DNA from: Pachyseris speciosa
Taxonomy: Eukaryota > Cnidaria > Anthozoa > Scleractinia > Pachyseridae
Direction: 5' to 3'
NCBI GenBank assembly: GCA_016490735.1
Contig: JAEMWC010000100.1
Location: 772,001 to 836,000, forward strand
DNA: 64,000 nucleotides
Shown here: positions 42,963-54,310 of the stretch, piece after piece
Layout of the letters: each line of letters opens with the position of its first letter
Position numbering within the stretch: the first letter of the stretch is position 1
Notes under the pieces: model-generated
Told to the model about the DNA's origin: nothing
Seen by the model: only the letters and a program-made list of their open reading frames with translations
Databases searched by the model: none
Made by a program: the position numbers and the translations under genes

Positions 42963-45744
42963 TATTGTTGCAAATACATCTTTGGATTTATCCAAATTAC
43001 GCGACAGTGCCCCTATGTGAATGTCAGGCCACGAAATCAGACAGTCAGTTTCTCTTTCTTTTATTCACCAAGCTTAAAATATACGTATAGTACCATTTAA
43101 CTTTATCTCATAACACCACAATGGTAAATAAAATTGTGTTAAAAAATAACCATCGCAGTATTTTTCTACAGGTTTCGTTACCTTGAAGTCATTACCTTGA
43201 ATTAAGTACGAGCATAAAACGAATGGAATAAATCTTTCACTGTTTGAAACAGGAGTTGGCAGTTTTCTTTTTCAAAGCAATGTGGCCGTTCCTGGAAAAA
43301 ACATCTCTGAAAACTTTGTTTACCCAAAGAGTGGTCATTTGATGAGAAAAGAAAGATGGAAGCTGTTTAGCGTTAAGGTTACCTGATACCCTATATTGCA
43401 AGCTTTACAATCCGTTTGCCCCAAATTAACTTAACAGGAGCTTGCAATTAAACCTTCGCTTTCAGTTTTACTCTGTACCTTTTTGTCTTCCCTTGTCTCG
43501 GTTGCCTGGAATTTTGTTGACGTTTAGAAGAATTTTAACAGCTTTTTTTTTTTTTACTATTCATCAAAACTCTACCCAGTTAAAATGAATCAGTCAGTGA
43601 AGTCAGTGCGAGCTGAAACAAACAAATAATGCAAGGTACAAAGTCTTTGCGCCGGTTGACACCAGTTTCTGGTACTATCCAACACATATACTTTGATGAA
43701 TCGATTCTACGTACCACTCCTTATCGATTGTCATCACAATAGTGGTATTGAACAAATGTGCAATTATTGGTGAACAAGCTACGGCAACTTTTCTCGGCAT
43801 AATAGATTACCATAGTCGCAATATAACTTGCTACAAACGGTACTAATTTTAGCTTTAAGTGATAACAACTCAAAACGCTCTCTGTGACCCCCCTTTTTTC
43901 TATTGTTGAACAGGTATTAGCGTGTTGAGATCCAACATTTTACAACGTTAAAAAAAAAGTTTGTAGGTAGGGATTCACGATCATCTTAACTTGCCAGTTA
44001 TATTAATGTGGGTATTTGTTTGAGCGTCAATATGTTAAGTGTGGTGATGAAAAATTCAAGGAAGTGGTGCTGGAAAGTGATGGAAACCCGGCGGAGTTAG
44101 CCACCTTAAAGACTTTTTTGTGACAAACAGAATAACTTTGACGTGCCAAACAAAGGCACGTCTGTAACGTTTTATTTGTAGACCAGGTTTCTGAGTTTTA
44201 GTAGAAGAAGAAGGAATTGAAAACAAGTATCACCATTGGAAAAAAAACTATTGTAAAATGCTGCGACTATTGATTTGTTTAAAAAGCCTTTTAAAAGGCT
44301 GCCAAGTAGTAGATGACCACCAATCAGAGGCTAGATTAACTAATGTAAAAAGAGAAGACAACGGTATAAACGTTTCTTCCAATCAGAGAGAAGATGACGT
44401 ACTCAAAGAGAAACATATATCATCTTATGTCCTTACACGTTCCTCAACTTCAAGGTCTGCATCAGGTCAAGGAGAGAAAAGAAGATCTGAATTAATTCAA
44501 GTTTCGACAGAGGCCGGTATGTACATATTACTCATCATTTCTTTGTACAGTTTTTGAGCTTGCGGGAATCTATTTCCCTGCCATATAGCACATTCCCGGT
44601 TAGGTAACATGCTGTAATATTGTATAAAATGAAGAAAAGTTGGATATACAGGGGTACATCCGCCAAATCGAGTATAACAAAAATGCGAAGTATTGTAGAG
44701 AACTGACTCGGGCTCGACTGCGATTTTTACAAAGATATCTTTGGAGGAAAGAAAGTGTGTTCCCAGCGGCCGAATTTCCTCGAGTATGAATGACTCTTTT
44801 GTTGGACTGAGTATTCTTGCTTTCCTGAATTCAATACGGCAAATCTCCCCGTAAGGCCAGTGACTCAGGCAAAATATAAAATTTTGCAGTAACTGAAATG
44901 CCTTTGTGTTATTTCCTTTGTGTTACTCTCAAATATTCCTTTTTATTCTATTTTTATTCGTCTAAGTCTTAGAATTACCAAAGGTCAATCATTAAATGTA
45001 ATTCAGGAAACGTTATTACATGCATTGTTTTTCAGAAACGACAGGAATGTAACACAAGTTTTATTTCGATTGTGAAAACGTTATGTTTATGTATGTCAAT
45101 GGCTTGAATATAAGAGCTCAGTAAAGCGCATTTGATCATATACACATGACACATGCGCTATATAAGTTCTAAATTATTAAATGAACGATGAAGGAAAAAG
45201 AAAACCGACATCGCTTGGGTGTTTTAAGCTTTTTCGTCTCCTTCAATCGCTCTTTCATTCTTGGTATAAAATAAAATTGAAAGAAAAAAGAAGAAAGAAG
45301 TGAACATGGAAAAAAAAATTGAAAATTAAACACTTAAAATAATGTGTTAACACTGACGAAGTGGAAGCTTGGTAAAAGCCGCTTACCTTTTCGTAGGACA
45401 TTCCTACGTGGCATACGTTATGAAAAAAACTCTGATGGTTCTATTGTCGGTTGAACCATCACGCCATATAATATTAAATAATAATAATATTATAGTCAAA
45501 CTTCTGTTTAATATGTCTTATTCTGATGCTTCGCATAAGAGTACGTATTATCCTTATTCATTTTACACTGATTAAATCTAAATGTCTGTTGATATGCATT
45601 ACCACGGTAAGCGAAACTCTCTCTGAATGTTTTTATGACAAAATTCAAATTGATGAATATCAATTGATTCGACAGGCTTACTTTTTCTGAGAAAATTTCC
45701 TGCTACTAACTTTTCTGTTTATTTTTTTTTTTTGCCTTTTTTAG
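42963..45744. other. No supported gene
   Basis: A frame at 44258-44557 (ATG, Ser/Arg/Lys-rich, a possible donor GGTATGTAC near 44518) lacks any motif or partner exon. At 45185-45290 a block with CTTGGGTGTTTTAAGCTTTT resembles 33315-33410, in the same + orientation. The rest is AT-rich without visible features. Confidence 0.4.
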
Positions 45745-45795
45745 CGTTTCTAGCCCGAACTGCCAACAATCAACAGTATCCTTGACCTCATAAGA

Positions 45796-47234
45796 ATGAA
45801 GTCAGTTGTTCTTGCCTTAGCCGTTTGTTTTCTAGCTGCCGGTGATGGAAAGATTGGTAAGATTTCTGACTCGATTCAAGTTTACTTCGTAACAAAAAGT
45901 AAAACAAACGGTGAAGCTACTTCAAACACAAACTCTCTCTTTCTTTAGTGTAATATCCGCGGTTGAACTTCTATTTGTATTTTTTGTATATCTGATTAAA
46001 TTGAGAGACGCGTTAGGATTATTAATAGTAAGTGTTTCATTTTATTTTCCACAATGTGATAGCCTCATTTTTTCGTGTGTATAATGAATCAAGTTATGCC
46101 ACTACCTAAAGACCGCGGTGTCATGGACCGCGGTCAGAATTGTCAGACTTGTAGCCGGCGTCTATCGCGGGAAAAGCGTGCGAGCAAATCACGTTTGCTT
46201 TTGTTTTGTATCTCATTGGTTGAGAAAATGACGCAAGTTTTGCCAAACAGTCGCAAAGTGAAACAATGTTAAACCAAAGCTAAAAAGTATTCACTCTAAA
46301 TGCGAAATAAATTGGCGACAATGAAGCTGACAACGACACGTACTTTTTTGCAGGGCGTCTTAATGACGAGAAGTCCCAAGATAAAATGTGCAAAGATCTG
46401 CTGGAGAACGCTACATATGAGACGCACACCCTTATGCAGATCGTCTACGATTCTTCCTGCCAACCTAAAGGATGGGAGGGATTCTTCAACCGAGAAGACG
46501 TCAAGAAGATGATTCAAGAAATCTCCAATCGTCTTCAGGAAGACTCTCAAGTCAAGGGCCTGGGACTGAATCCAAAAATCGGATGGATCTTCAGGGCATT
46601 CCACATGGTTCCACCAGGCGAAGTGAAGGCCATCATCATGGGTCAAGATCCCGCCCCTCAACCGGGGCTTGCAACAGGGCTCTCGTTCAGTCTCGATCCC
46701 TCTGTTCACCCAAAACTGGTCCAAAGTGTTCTGAGAGTGATCCTTGAGGCCCGAAATGAGGGGTACTGCGTTGATCCTGCCGTTGGTGTTTTGGAGAGCT
46801 GGGCTAAACAGGGTGTTCTCTTGCTGAACACGGCTTTGTCCCTGGTTCAAAACAAAATTGGATCGCACATCCCAATATGGAGAGAATTTAGCCGAGAAAT
46901 CATGAAATACATCAACGAACATGCCCCTCCATCAGTTTGGATCCTCTGGGGAAGCAAAGCAAAAGCACTGGCGAACAAAATCGACAAAAGCAAGCATTAC
47001 ATTGTCGCAGGCGGTCGTCCTTCGCCCAGAGCACCTGCCAACAAGTTCTTTTGTCAGAATTACTTCGCTTGTGCTAACGAGTGGCTGTGCAAGAAAGGCC
47101 GCGGCATGGTGAACTGGAACCTAGTTCCTCTGCCTTGCAAGAAGCACGCCAGTCGTTTGTACGGCTGGACAAGATCTGGTTCAGGCTTCAAAGATGGAGA
47201 GGAGTGTGAAATCCAGCCATGTCCGCCATTTTGA
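45796..47234 (+). CDS. Secreted uracil-DNA glycosylase-like protein, copy 2 (catalytic His replaced)
   Basis: Exons 45796-45856 and 46354-47234, joined in phase 1, give 313 aa with the signal peptide MKSVVLALAVCFLAAGDGKI. The UNG domain is almost identical to copy 1: GQDPAP (D119, A121), LLLNTALSL (N179) and the same Cys-containing C-terminal extension ending CPPF. The key difference is GGRPSPRAP, where R242 replaces the His of the UNG HPSP loop (codon CGT against CAT). Other changes are few, such as E to K and D to N on the surface. A TTTTTTAG acceptor before 45745 suggests an intron in the 5' UTR, as in copy 1. AATAAA at 47275. The frame is fully open, so it may make a DNA-binding or otherwise non-catalytic protein. 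Confidence 0.85.
46110..46305. mobile_element. MITE, family delta, in the intron of copy 2
   Basis: Contains TATCTCATTGGTTGAGAAAA and TCGCGGGAAAAGCGTGCGAG, the complement of the phrases in the copy 1 intron. It is shorter than the full-length element at 20839. Confidence 0.5.
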
Positions 47235-47280
47235 GATCACTGTGCCAACTTAACAGCGTGAACTAGAAGAAAAAAATAAA

Positions 47281-48466
47281 AGTTAGAAACGACAAGTCGA
47301 TTATATGTTCGAGCACGTCGTCAATAAATTGGAGACTTGGAAAATTTCTGCGTATTAAGCCGTGGTATTTTTTCGTTATTGCCATTTATATTTTTTGCCT
47401 GTTGCTTATTCTTTTGATTTTACGTTGACAGTAATAAAGAGCACGCTAGGAGGATACAAAGTAAGGAACAGCTTGACAACGCAATAAATTCAGACATCGC
47501 AGCCATCCTTGAATTTTGGGCTATGTCTGCACTATGCTGGATAGCATTTCATGCCGTTGTGAAAAATACTCCGACCTAGTGTGAACAGAAGTGGCCCAAA
47601 ACCGCCGCCATCTTTCCACTAGAATCCAATCCTCGCTCCTCGTTGTTGATTTCTGTTTCGGTTCGATTCTTTGTTCACACTTCTCCAGAAAGTGTCACGA
47701 AAACCTATCCGATTATTTTCAAACGTGTCTTCTTTAATGAGCTCATAGGTTAAGTTTAGCATGGAGAACTTTGCAACAATGCACATATCCGAAGAAGAAG
47801 TCAAGCCTTTAGATTTTTCACTGTGTTAACCCTGTTACCCAAAACACCGTTACAGCTAGAGGTGAACATTACGTTTATGTAGGTATCTCAAGATTTGAAT
47901 ACATTCAGTTTTTCGGACAACTAGCAATGTAAAGCGAGACAACAGATATCCACCACTGCGGTTAGAATGAAATACGTGTTTTGCCCATATACCCTACATA
48001 GGGAAATGAACCACTTTATAACAAAAGAAAAATACTACGCTTAGGCTAGGGTGGGTCTCGATAGTCTATTGAAACGCGTCTTTAAAGTCATCTTTATGGT
48101 CTTTTACCTTTGTCCCCACAAATTGGTAGTTAAAAGTGGTTTAACACCTAAAATGCCATGTCTTTTTTCTAGGTACCAAAATTAACCTATTTCAAATAAA
48201 AATTGCACAAGGTTCTATTTTGGGTGCTTACCACTCTCAAACCCAGGTACATTATTTCGTGCTCGTTGTGGTCAGGGGAAAAGATGAGAGGGGTGGGGGC
48301 GGGAGGGGGGGGGGGGGGGGCGAGGAAGCAGAGGGTTGGTTTCCATTCGATATTTGACAAGGATAAAATGTATAACCCAGGCCCCATGCAGTCTAGACCT
48401 GTTCTTGAATTACTTCCAAAATCGACGATTTTACTCCAGAAGATCACTGCAGTTGTCTCCATCCAG
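47281..48466. other. 3' flank of copy 2, then no supported gene
   Basis: 47300-47470 matches the reverse complement of about 30750-30905 (GAGCACGTCGTCAAT, GATTTTACG, GGAGGATA phrases), showing that the inverted duplication reaches beyond the genes. The rest is AT-rich with a G-run at 48302-48322. Confidence 0.5.
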
Positions 48467-50240
48467 CTAATTCAAACCTCGGTTGCGGCGTTGGGTGACG
48501 AGTGCTGGTGGAAGTGCTGGTGGAACTAACACGCCCCTTGAGTTGTTGTCGATGCCCCTGAACTGCCTGCGTAGGAACATTTTCTTTACACCCATTTGAA
48601 ATAGATGATTGGATTCATACTGAGCTCTTTGTGGACATATAGATACAACATAGCCAGAAATTTTGGACAACATGGCTGCCGTCAACATGGGCGCAAGCAT
48701 GCGCAAAACGCGGAAACACGGATTAAATGTAGTGTTGGAAGATAGCTTTAGAAAATGAGGGAGAATTCTTAAACTTTCCTATTTTTTGTTGTTGTCACTC
48801 AAATTGCAAGTTTCCCTAGACTAAAATTTGACGAAGCAATGTACTGAAGAACTACATCTTAATTAAGTAATAAATGAAGATAATATTATTCTTGCGACTG
48901 CCTTTTTTGATCGAAATATCACTATAAATTGAGATAATATCCTCTTACTAACGTCTTAAGAAAACTCTTGCCGCGAAATGTTTCACCAGCATTTGACACA
49001 AAAAATTCAATGTTAAGCTAGAAAAAGCTGGGCCGTGGCCCGAAGAAAAATTGTCACCGAGCGAATGGGTACAAAAAACACCTCTTTAATATTCATTTGT
49101 TAATTTTCAGTGTATAGCCCTTTAGAGAAACATGCAAACACGCTTCGCTTCTGAGAAACTACACAGACTGAAGGAAGGAAGGAAAAATATAACGTGAATT
49201 TAACATTTCTACCGAGGCAAGTGCCTCGGTTCGTCTCATACTGGCTACGGCCCTGAAAAGAAAATGTTTTGTTCCAAAAAACCCGCTAAGATACTGCCTT
49301 TTTAAGACAAAAATCATACTCTTTTGCTAGTGTGACATTTGAAGAAATGGAACCATTACTGAGGCAAAAGTGTCCCTGAAGCGGTTTGCTTTCCTTCAAC
49401 TCGTCAGCTCCCCGACAGCCATTTTGTAATAACTCGGAGGGATACATGAAATACTTATTACTAAATAAAGAAACCGCTGAATATGGGAACCGGGTGAATT
49501 TCTCAAAAAAAGCGGGCCAAGAAGGTGCGGGGAAATAAATAGGAAAATATCAATATATGACATGTTCGATATAACACCAATTAAATAATTTGAACCATAG
49601 ACAATTGACGTCGTGGACACATTACTGCAATATTCTAGAGACAGAGAAACTAAGGGCATTTAAACTACGATAATAGCCCATAGAATGCTTTATCCTGTGT
49701 CCGCCCGTCCGCCATAGCCACATTGAATTCCAGAATGTACGCGCCCGTCCTTGAATCTGCTGACTGTCTCGGATTTCTGGCTATGAGACGTGACCGGCAT
49801 TACTTCGGGTGGGACATCAATGCCTTTGACGAACCAAGTGGGAAGAAAGCAAAGCAAAAACACAGCAACGATAATAATGATGACATCCAAAGATGCTTTA
49901 CTTTCAGTACCTCATTGTCTCCAGTTGTCTTGCTCTTGGCTTTCAGAACCGTCAAGAGTTCCAATTTGGATCACCACGGCGTTCACTTAAGCTTTCGCGG
50001 TCTCGTAGACGGAGTGCGATCACCAGAAATGGGTCAACAAACAATTGGCCATTGCTGTTTTCCAGCCACTTGAACCACTCTGCGCCGCCCATCCTTGTTT
50101 GCCGAAGAACACTTCTGGGTTGTGCTCTCTCCCTTTCAAGGAATGGACGAAAAATTGCCTCTGGCTAAATAAGACCCACGAATTACGCACAGAGATACAC
50201 GCGTTATTGCTGAAACATATAGCCCGATTAAGGGTTTCTT
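48467..50240 (-). pseudogene. GPCR pseudogene P1, split by a 1.1 kb insertion
   Basis: On the - strand, matches to the intact receptors run from about TM4 (50240) through NPEVFFGKQGW (50100), VIQIGTLDGSESQEQDNW and LDVIIIIVAVFLLCFLPTWF (TM6, 49890-49830) to 49786. They resume at 48648 with the TM7 end (MNPIIYFKW) and C-tail (near 48610-48480). It lacks TM1-3, contains stop codons and frameshifts, and is interrupted by 48649-49785. Confidence 0.8.
48649..49785. mobile_element. 1137-bp insertion inside GPCR pseudogene P1
   Basis: Ends are inverted: CATAGCCAGAAAT at the left and ATTTCTGGCTATG at the right. Removing it restores the receptor alignment around the TGTATCTATATG phrase of TM7, which fixes both boundaries. 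No target duplication longer than one base and no transposase frame are visible, so this is a non-autonomous DNA element of unknown class. Confidence 0.65.
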
Positions 50241-50766
50241 CTACTTTCTAGCTTTTTCGCCGGAACGCACGGCGGAAGCACTTTCGACTATTAATTAAAA
50301 GGCAAACGTGGAAGACTCGAATGTGCAGTAAAATCTTTTGTTTGCACACAAGGTGTTTCACAAGCTGTTGAGATCCTTTGAAAGACCTTGAAACTGTTTG
50401 ACGTCTAATAATAACTCCTTGTTTTGACGGTTGACGGTTAAATCTTAGGCTTTTTGACGGCTGACTGTTCACCACATTCAGACTCTCTTTCAAAGACTTT
50501 TACTGGAATGAATATGAAGTAACAACCTTTGTTTGCACACAAAAGCACACAAAAGCTTAACAGTGATCAAAATGTTTAATTGTTGATTTAAGTTCGTCAT
50601 TTCCTCCAAACCTCTTTTATAGATCATAAGAAATCAGCGCGCTTGGCCATTTCTACTACTTAATATTTAAATTTTCTTGATTAAGATGGACAAAGAGTAA
50701 CATTCATTTCATTCCGGAAGAGAAGCTTTGAATAATATTTTCTACCAAGTTAACTTCATTTCCAGC

Positions 50767-51882
50767 ATGGTTTTTCCACAGATCATCGCAGCCTTCCTGG
50801 CACTTTTCGACGCCATCGGCCTTCCTGGTAATTTCCTGGTAATAATCACGATCGCCCTGCAGAGAAAATTTCATGTGATGCGGTGTATTCTCCTCGCCAG
50901 CCTCGCAGTTTCAGATTTTCTGTTTTTAATCCTTGTCAACTCATTCCGTTTGGTAAGCATATCACAGGAAAGATGGCTATATGGCGAGACCATGTGCTAT
51001 CTGGATTCATTCTTTAGCAGATATTTCTACATCAACACAATCCTCCATCTGATAGCCGTGTCTTACGACCGATACAACGCGATCGTCAAATCGCCTCTGA
51101 CATACAGTGGCATGATTACCACATCCAAAGCAGGCACTATAGTACTCATCTGGGTAAGCCCGATCGCATTTTCCATCGGTCCTTTCTTAGGATGGGGAGA
51201 GTATGTTTATAACCCGGAGGTGTTCTTCTGCCAACAAGGATGGATGGTGCAGGGAGGCCAGTCAAGCGGATGGATGACAGCACTAGCCCTCTTGATCTTT
51301 GTTTTGCCATTACTTGTGATCGTACTCCTAAACTGGTCGGTCTACAAGACATCGAAAGCTCAATCTAACGTCGTACAAATCCAAATTGGAAGTTTTGAAG
51401 GCTCTGAAATCCAACAGCAAGACAATTCGAGGCGACGGATTATCGAAACGAAAGCAGCTTTGGATGTCATCATTATCATCACTGTTTTTCTGCTATGCTA
51501 TTTCCCCCCGTGGATCTTGGGTTTGTTTCGTCGGGTCTTCAAAAGTGTTAATATCCCACCCGAAGCAATACTGACTACCTCCTGTATCTTTATGATCAGT
51601 TCGGCATGTAACCCGATCATCTATACCATTCGCAAAAGGGACTTCCGAAGCGGTGTCAAGACAATGTTTCTACGTAGGCGGATTGGACTTGAGACAATTG
51701 GGAGCGACATTCATAACAACGTGAGTGGCAGGGCCACTCACAGTACACAAGCCTCTGCCTCAACAACCGCAGCAACACTCGCTACCCAGCGCCAGCAAGG
51801 AACTTTCCTTGAGGGAACGGGGAAAGCTGCTGTAAATGTCAAAGAGACATGTCCTCCGATTCCGAAACGAGATGAACAGTAG
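50767..51882 (+). CDS. Class A GPCR, paralogue A (single exon)
   Basis: A 371-aa seven-helix receptor. Rhodopsin-family landmarks: GN in TM1 (N22), SD in TM2 (D50), Cys77 before TM3, DRY 101-103, W129 in TM4, Cys155 in loop 2, P181 in TM5, NPIIY 282-286 and a basic helix 8 (FLRRR). The CWxP motif of TM6 is CYFP, so the toggle Trp is Tyr. The third loop is rich in Gln/Ser/Arg; the C-tail is Ser/Thr-rich. Translation from 50728 would need a TTG, so the ATG at 50767 is used. No intron is needed, as in many cnidarian receptor clusters. Ligand unknown. Paralogue B (59689) is about 90% identical, and upstream sequences are also alike. Confidence 0.88.
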   Translation: MVFPQIIAAFLALFDAIGLPGNFLVIITIALQRKFHVMRCILLASLAVSDFLFLILVNSFRLVSISQERWLYGETMCYLDSFFSRYFYINTILHLIAVSYDRYNAIVKSPLTYSGMITTSKAGTIVLIWVSPIAFSIGPFLGWGEYVYNPEVFFCQQGWMVQGGQSSGWMTALALLIFVLPLLVIVLLNWSVYKTSKAQSNVVQIQIGSFEGSEIQQQDNSRRRIIETKAALDVIIIITVFLLCYFPPWILGLFRRVFKSVNIPPEAILTTSCIFMISSACNPIIYTIRKRDFRSGVKTMFLRRRIGLETIGSDIHNNVSGRATHSTQASASTTAATLATQRQQGTFLEGTGKAAVNVKETCPPIPKRDEQ

Positions 51883-52876
51883 GAGTTCGTCCCTAGCAAC
51901 ATGAACTTCAAGTACGGTTGTTTTTCTTACACATAAATGTACTAAGAGTCGAACAGGGTGCAAAATCCGGTTATGCGTAATGTTTAAAACTAAGTGGCAG
52001 CTGTACATTAAAGAGAACGTGTTTGCAGGAAAAACATAACCGCGGTCTCTGCTTTCAGTTTGTATTTTGCCTAAATTTCCTTCTTTTATTTCTTTATTTT
52101 ATTATATATTATTGATGCATTTTATCTTGTTTTGCATTTCGTTTCTATTATATTGTTTTTATGTTAGTTTTTATTATGTGTATCTGGTACAGTAAACTTA
52201 AACTATTTTAATTCATTAAATCTTATTTATTTTTAACTTTTATATACGGGGCTTCTCCGAAAACCACTGTCGTGAGAGAGCACCCTGTGTAAAAATTGTT
52301 ATAAATGGACTAAATAAAATTAAGTCAACACACAAAGAGTCAAAAAATTCTCATCAGCTTTGAGTGCTCAAAGTAAAACCCTTATTTCTTTGCGGAGATT
52401 TTTACGCCCACCGCCGTTAAATGAAAAGTCATGAATAAAAAACGTTTAGGAATTGTATTGTTTTAAGCATTTTTGTGTGGAAATATTGGTTTTTGAGAGC
52501 TTGTTTACAATGTAGATCACTCTTATTCAGTGTTTTCATTTTTGTCCTTTTTCCGGCCATGTGTTTAGTAGTTCAGGGAGCTTTCTTTTCTTGTCAAAGA
52601 ATCATCGTTTATGAAGCGTAGACAAAATCTTTTCTGTCCGGCTCAGGAAACCCAAAACTATGAGCCATCAAATGTAGAATTATTTAATGTTAATACCAAA
52701 TATACCGTAAATGGCAGTAACAGCACATAAATATTTTAGCTACCTATATTCGACTTCATTGTCGAGTTTCGAAAGTTCCCATAACTTATTGCGCCTGTAA
52801 GCTATGTTGCATGCTCGATATTCAATCTTTAGCACGTTTGAAAACTGGCTAGATTTTAACCTCCCTCTCATTTAAT
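51883..52876. other. Receptor A 3' flank; LINE-like AT-rich tail
   Basis: AATAAA at 52313-52318. The stretch 52080-52320 is very AT-rich and ends ACTGTCGTGAGAGAGCACCC and AAATGGACTAAATAAAATT, resembling a retrotransposon 3' UTR. This is a guess. Nothing else seen. Confidence 0.3.
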
Positions 52877-52995
52877 GTGTACATGTTGTAGTTCAATTTT
52901 ATCCTTGGTTCGATTTCTATTTTCTTTTGTTCTTTGTACAAAACAATGGAAAATAAAAATTGAACCAAGGATAAAATTGAACTACAACATACACA
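52877..52995. mobile_element. MITE, family beta
   Basis: GTGTACATGTTGTAGTTCAA at the left and TTGAACTACAACATACACAC at the right, an almost perfect hairpin with the ATCCTTGGTTC block. Sister of 7322-7466. Confidence 0.8.
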
Positions 52996-53032
52996 CTGGC
53001 ATCCCTTTGCTAAAATGGGGCATCAATTAATG

Positions 53033-53033
<1 letters not shown>

Positions 53034-53070
<37 letters not shown>

Positions 53071-53087
53071 TAATAATAATAATAATG

Positions 53088-53132
<45 letters not shown>

Positions 53133-53233
53133 CTGCTCACCTGTTCACCTGTTGCAGAAAGTGTTGTGTCTCTAAGCTACGGGGAGTTGCTGAGACACAA
53201 TCAACACTACCCAGTAGAAAAACTGGAGAGAAT

Positions 53234-53288
<55 letters not shown>
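53034..53288. repeat. TAA microsatellites around a short unique block
   Basis: TAA runs at 53034-53130 and 53238-53288. Between them is a ~105 bp unique block (GAAAGTGTTGTGTCTCTAAG) that may be a SINE or LINE scrap. Confidence 0.85.
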
Positions 53289-53290
<2 letters not shown>

Positions 53291-54159
53291 CTTTAAACAT
53301 CTTTGCACATCACATATGCAATATGGGTTTACAGAATGGTCCTCTATTAAGATCTAAATTTAATTAAAGTAAGACTTGCATTAAAATTAAACAATAGATA
53401 AAAATAATGATCAAGAAAAAGGATATAGAAGGCTAGATTAATTAAGTGTTAAGATACATGCTAAATATATACTAAATAAGAACTACGGATTAACAAAATT
53501 AGGCTTTGGACAAGCCTCGCTCTAATACAGCTGTGGTTGGTGTCTCTCTGAAAGTATTCTCTAGGGCATTCACCATACCGATCGACAGCAAAGCTCAATG
53601 TAGTCCAGTTGATAGAAAACGGATTCGACAAAAGTTCGTAATGTGCTCGGAAACTTTCTTGGCCTTTCCAGAAAGGAAATTTGTATGGCATTAATTGGAG
53701 GTTAGGCCATCTGTAAATATTTGACTTACTTGACTGAACTTAACAATAAACTATTTCGTGCTACAGTTATTCCTTCTATTTATCGAGAAATTTAATGCTG
53801 GAAGAGGAATGTAAGAAAAACAGTAGAATTTAAACAATTGCTGCCATATCTGGCTTTCTCTGGCTTTGTCTTCTAGATTACTGCCGCATAAATTGGTTTT
53901 ACGTTACTTTGAGCCTAGTTTGTTTATTATTGAGAGAGACCTGTGAGTTGACGGGAAACGGTCGAGAAGCCGACAGGGCTTTTAGTGTATGAGTTCAGGT
54001 TTAAGACAAACGTATCTTTCCCTTATTTGTTCGCGTGGCAAAGAAGCAAGATTATTAAATGAGCTCCTCAATAGTAGAATTACTTGCAACCTGAGAAAGG
54101 GATAAGCTGTGGCTGAGGCAAGCCATGATGATTGCATTGCATTCACATTGATTATACGC

Positions 54160-54310
54160 GGCAATTCAAATAACCGACCGACCGACCGACCAACCAACCA
54201 GCCTACCGACCAACCGACCGACCGACCAATAAGCCACCGACCAACTGACCAAACTACCGAGCAACCAACCGACAGACAGACCGACCAACCGACAAACCAA
54301 CCGACAAACG
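54160..54310. repeat. CCGA/CCAA simple repeat
   Basis: Tandem ACCGACCGACCAACC units for about 140 bp. It directly follows the TM7 NPII codons of pseudogene P2 and so ends that frame. Confidence 0.9.

Noticed and set aside
44258..44557. Possible first exon with an ATG, 99 codons
   Set aside because: No domain, no clear signal peptide and no matching downstream exon; a donor-like GGTATG alone is not enough.
46296..46922. A 208-codon frame antisense to glycosylase-like copy 2 (and similar ones at 31461-32080)
   Set aside because: Shadow frames of the real exon. The same shadow exists in both copies because the sense sequence is conserved.
50728..50766. N-terminal extension of the receptor from 50728 (and 59650 in paralogue B)
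   Set aside because: It would need initiation at TTG; the first ATG in frame (50767, 59689) is in the same place in both genes and lies just before TM1.
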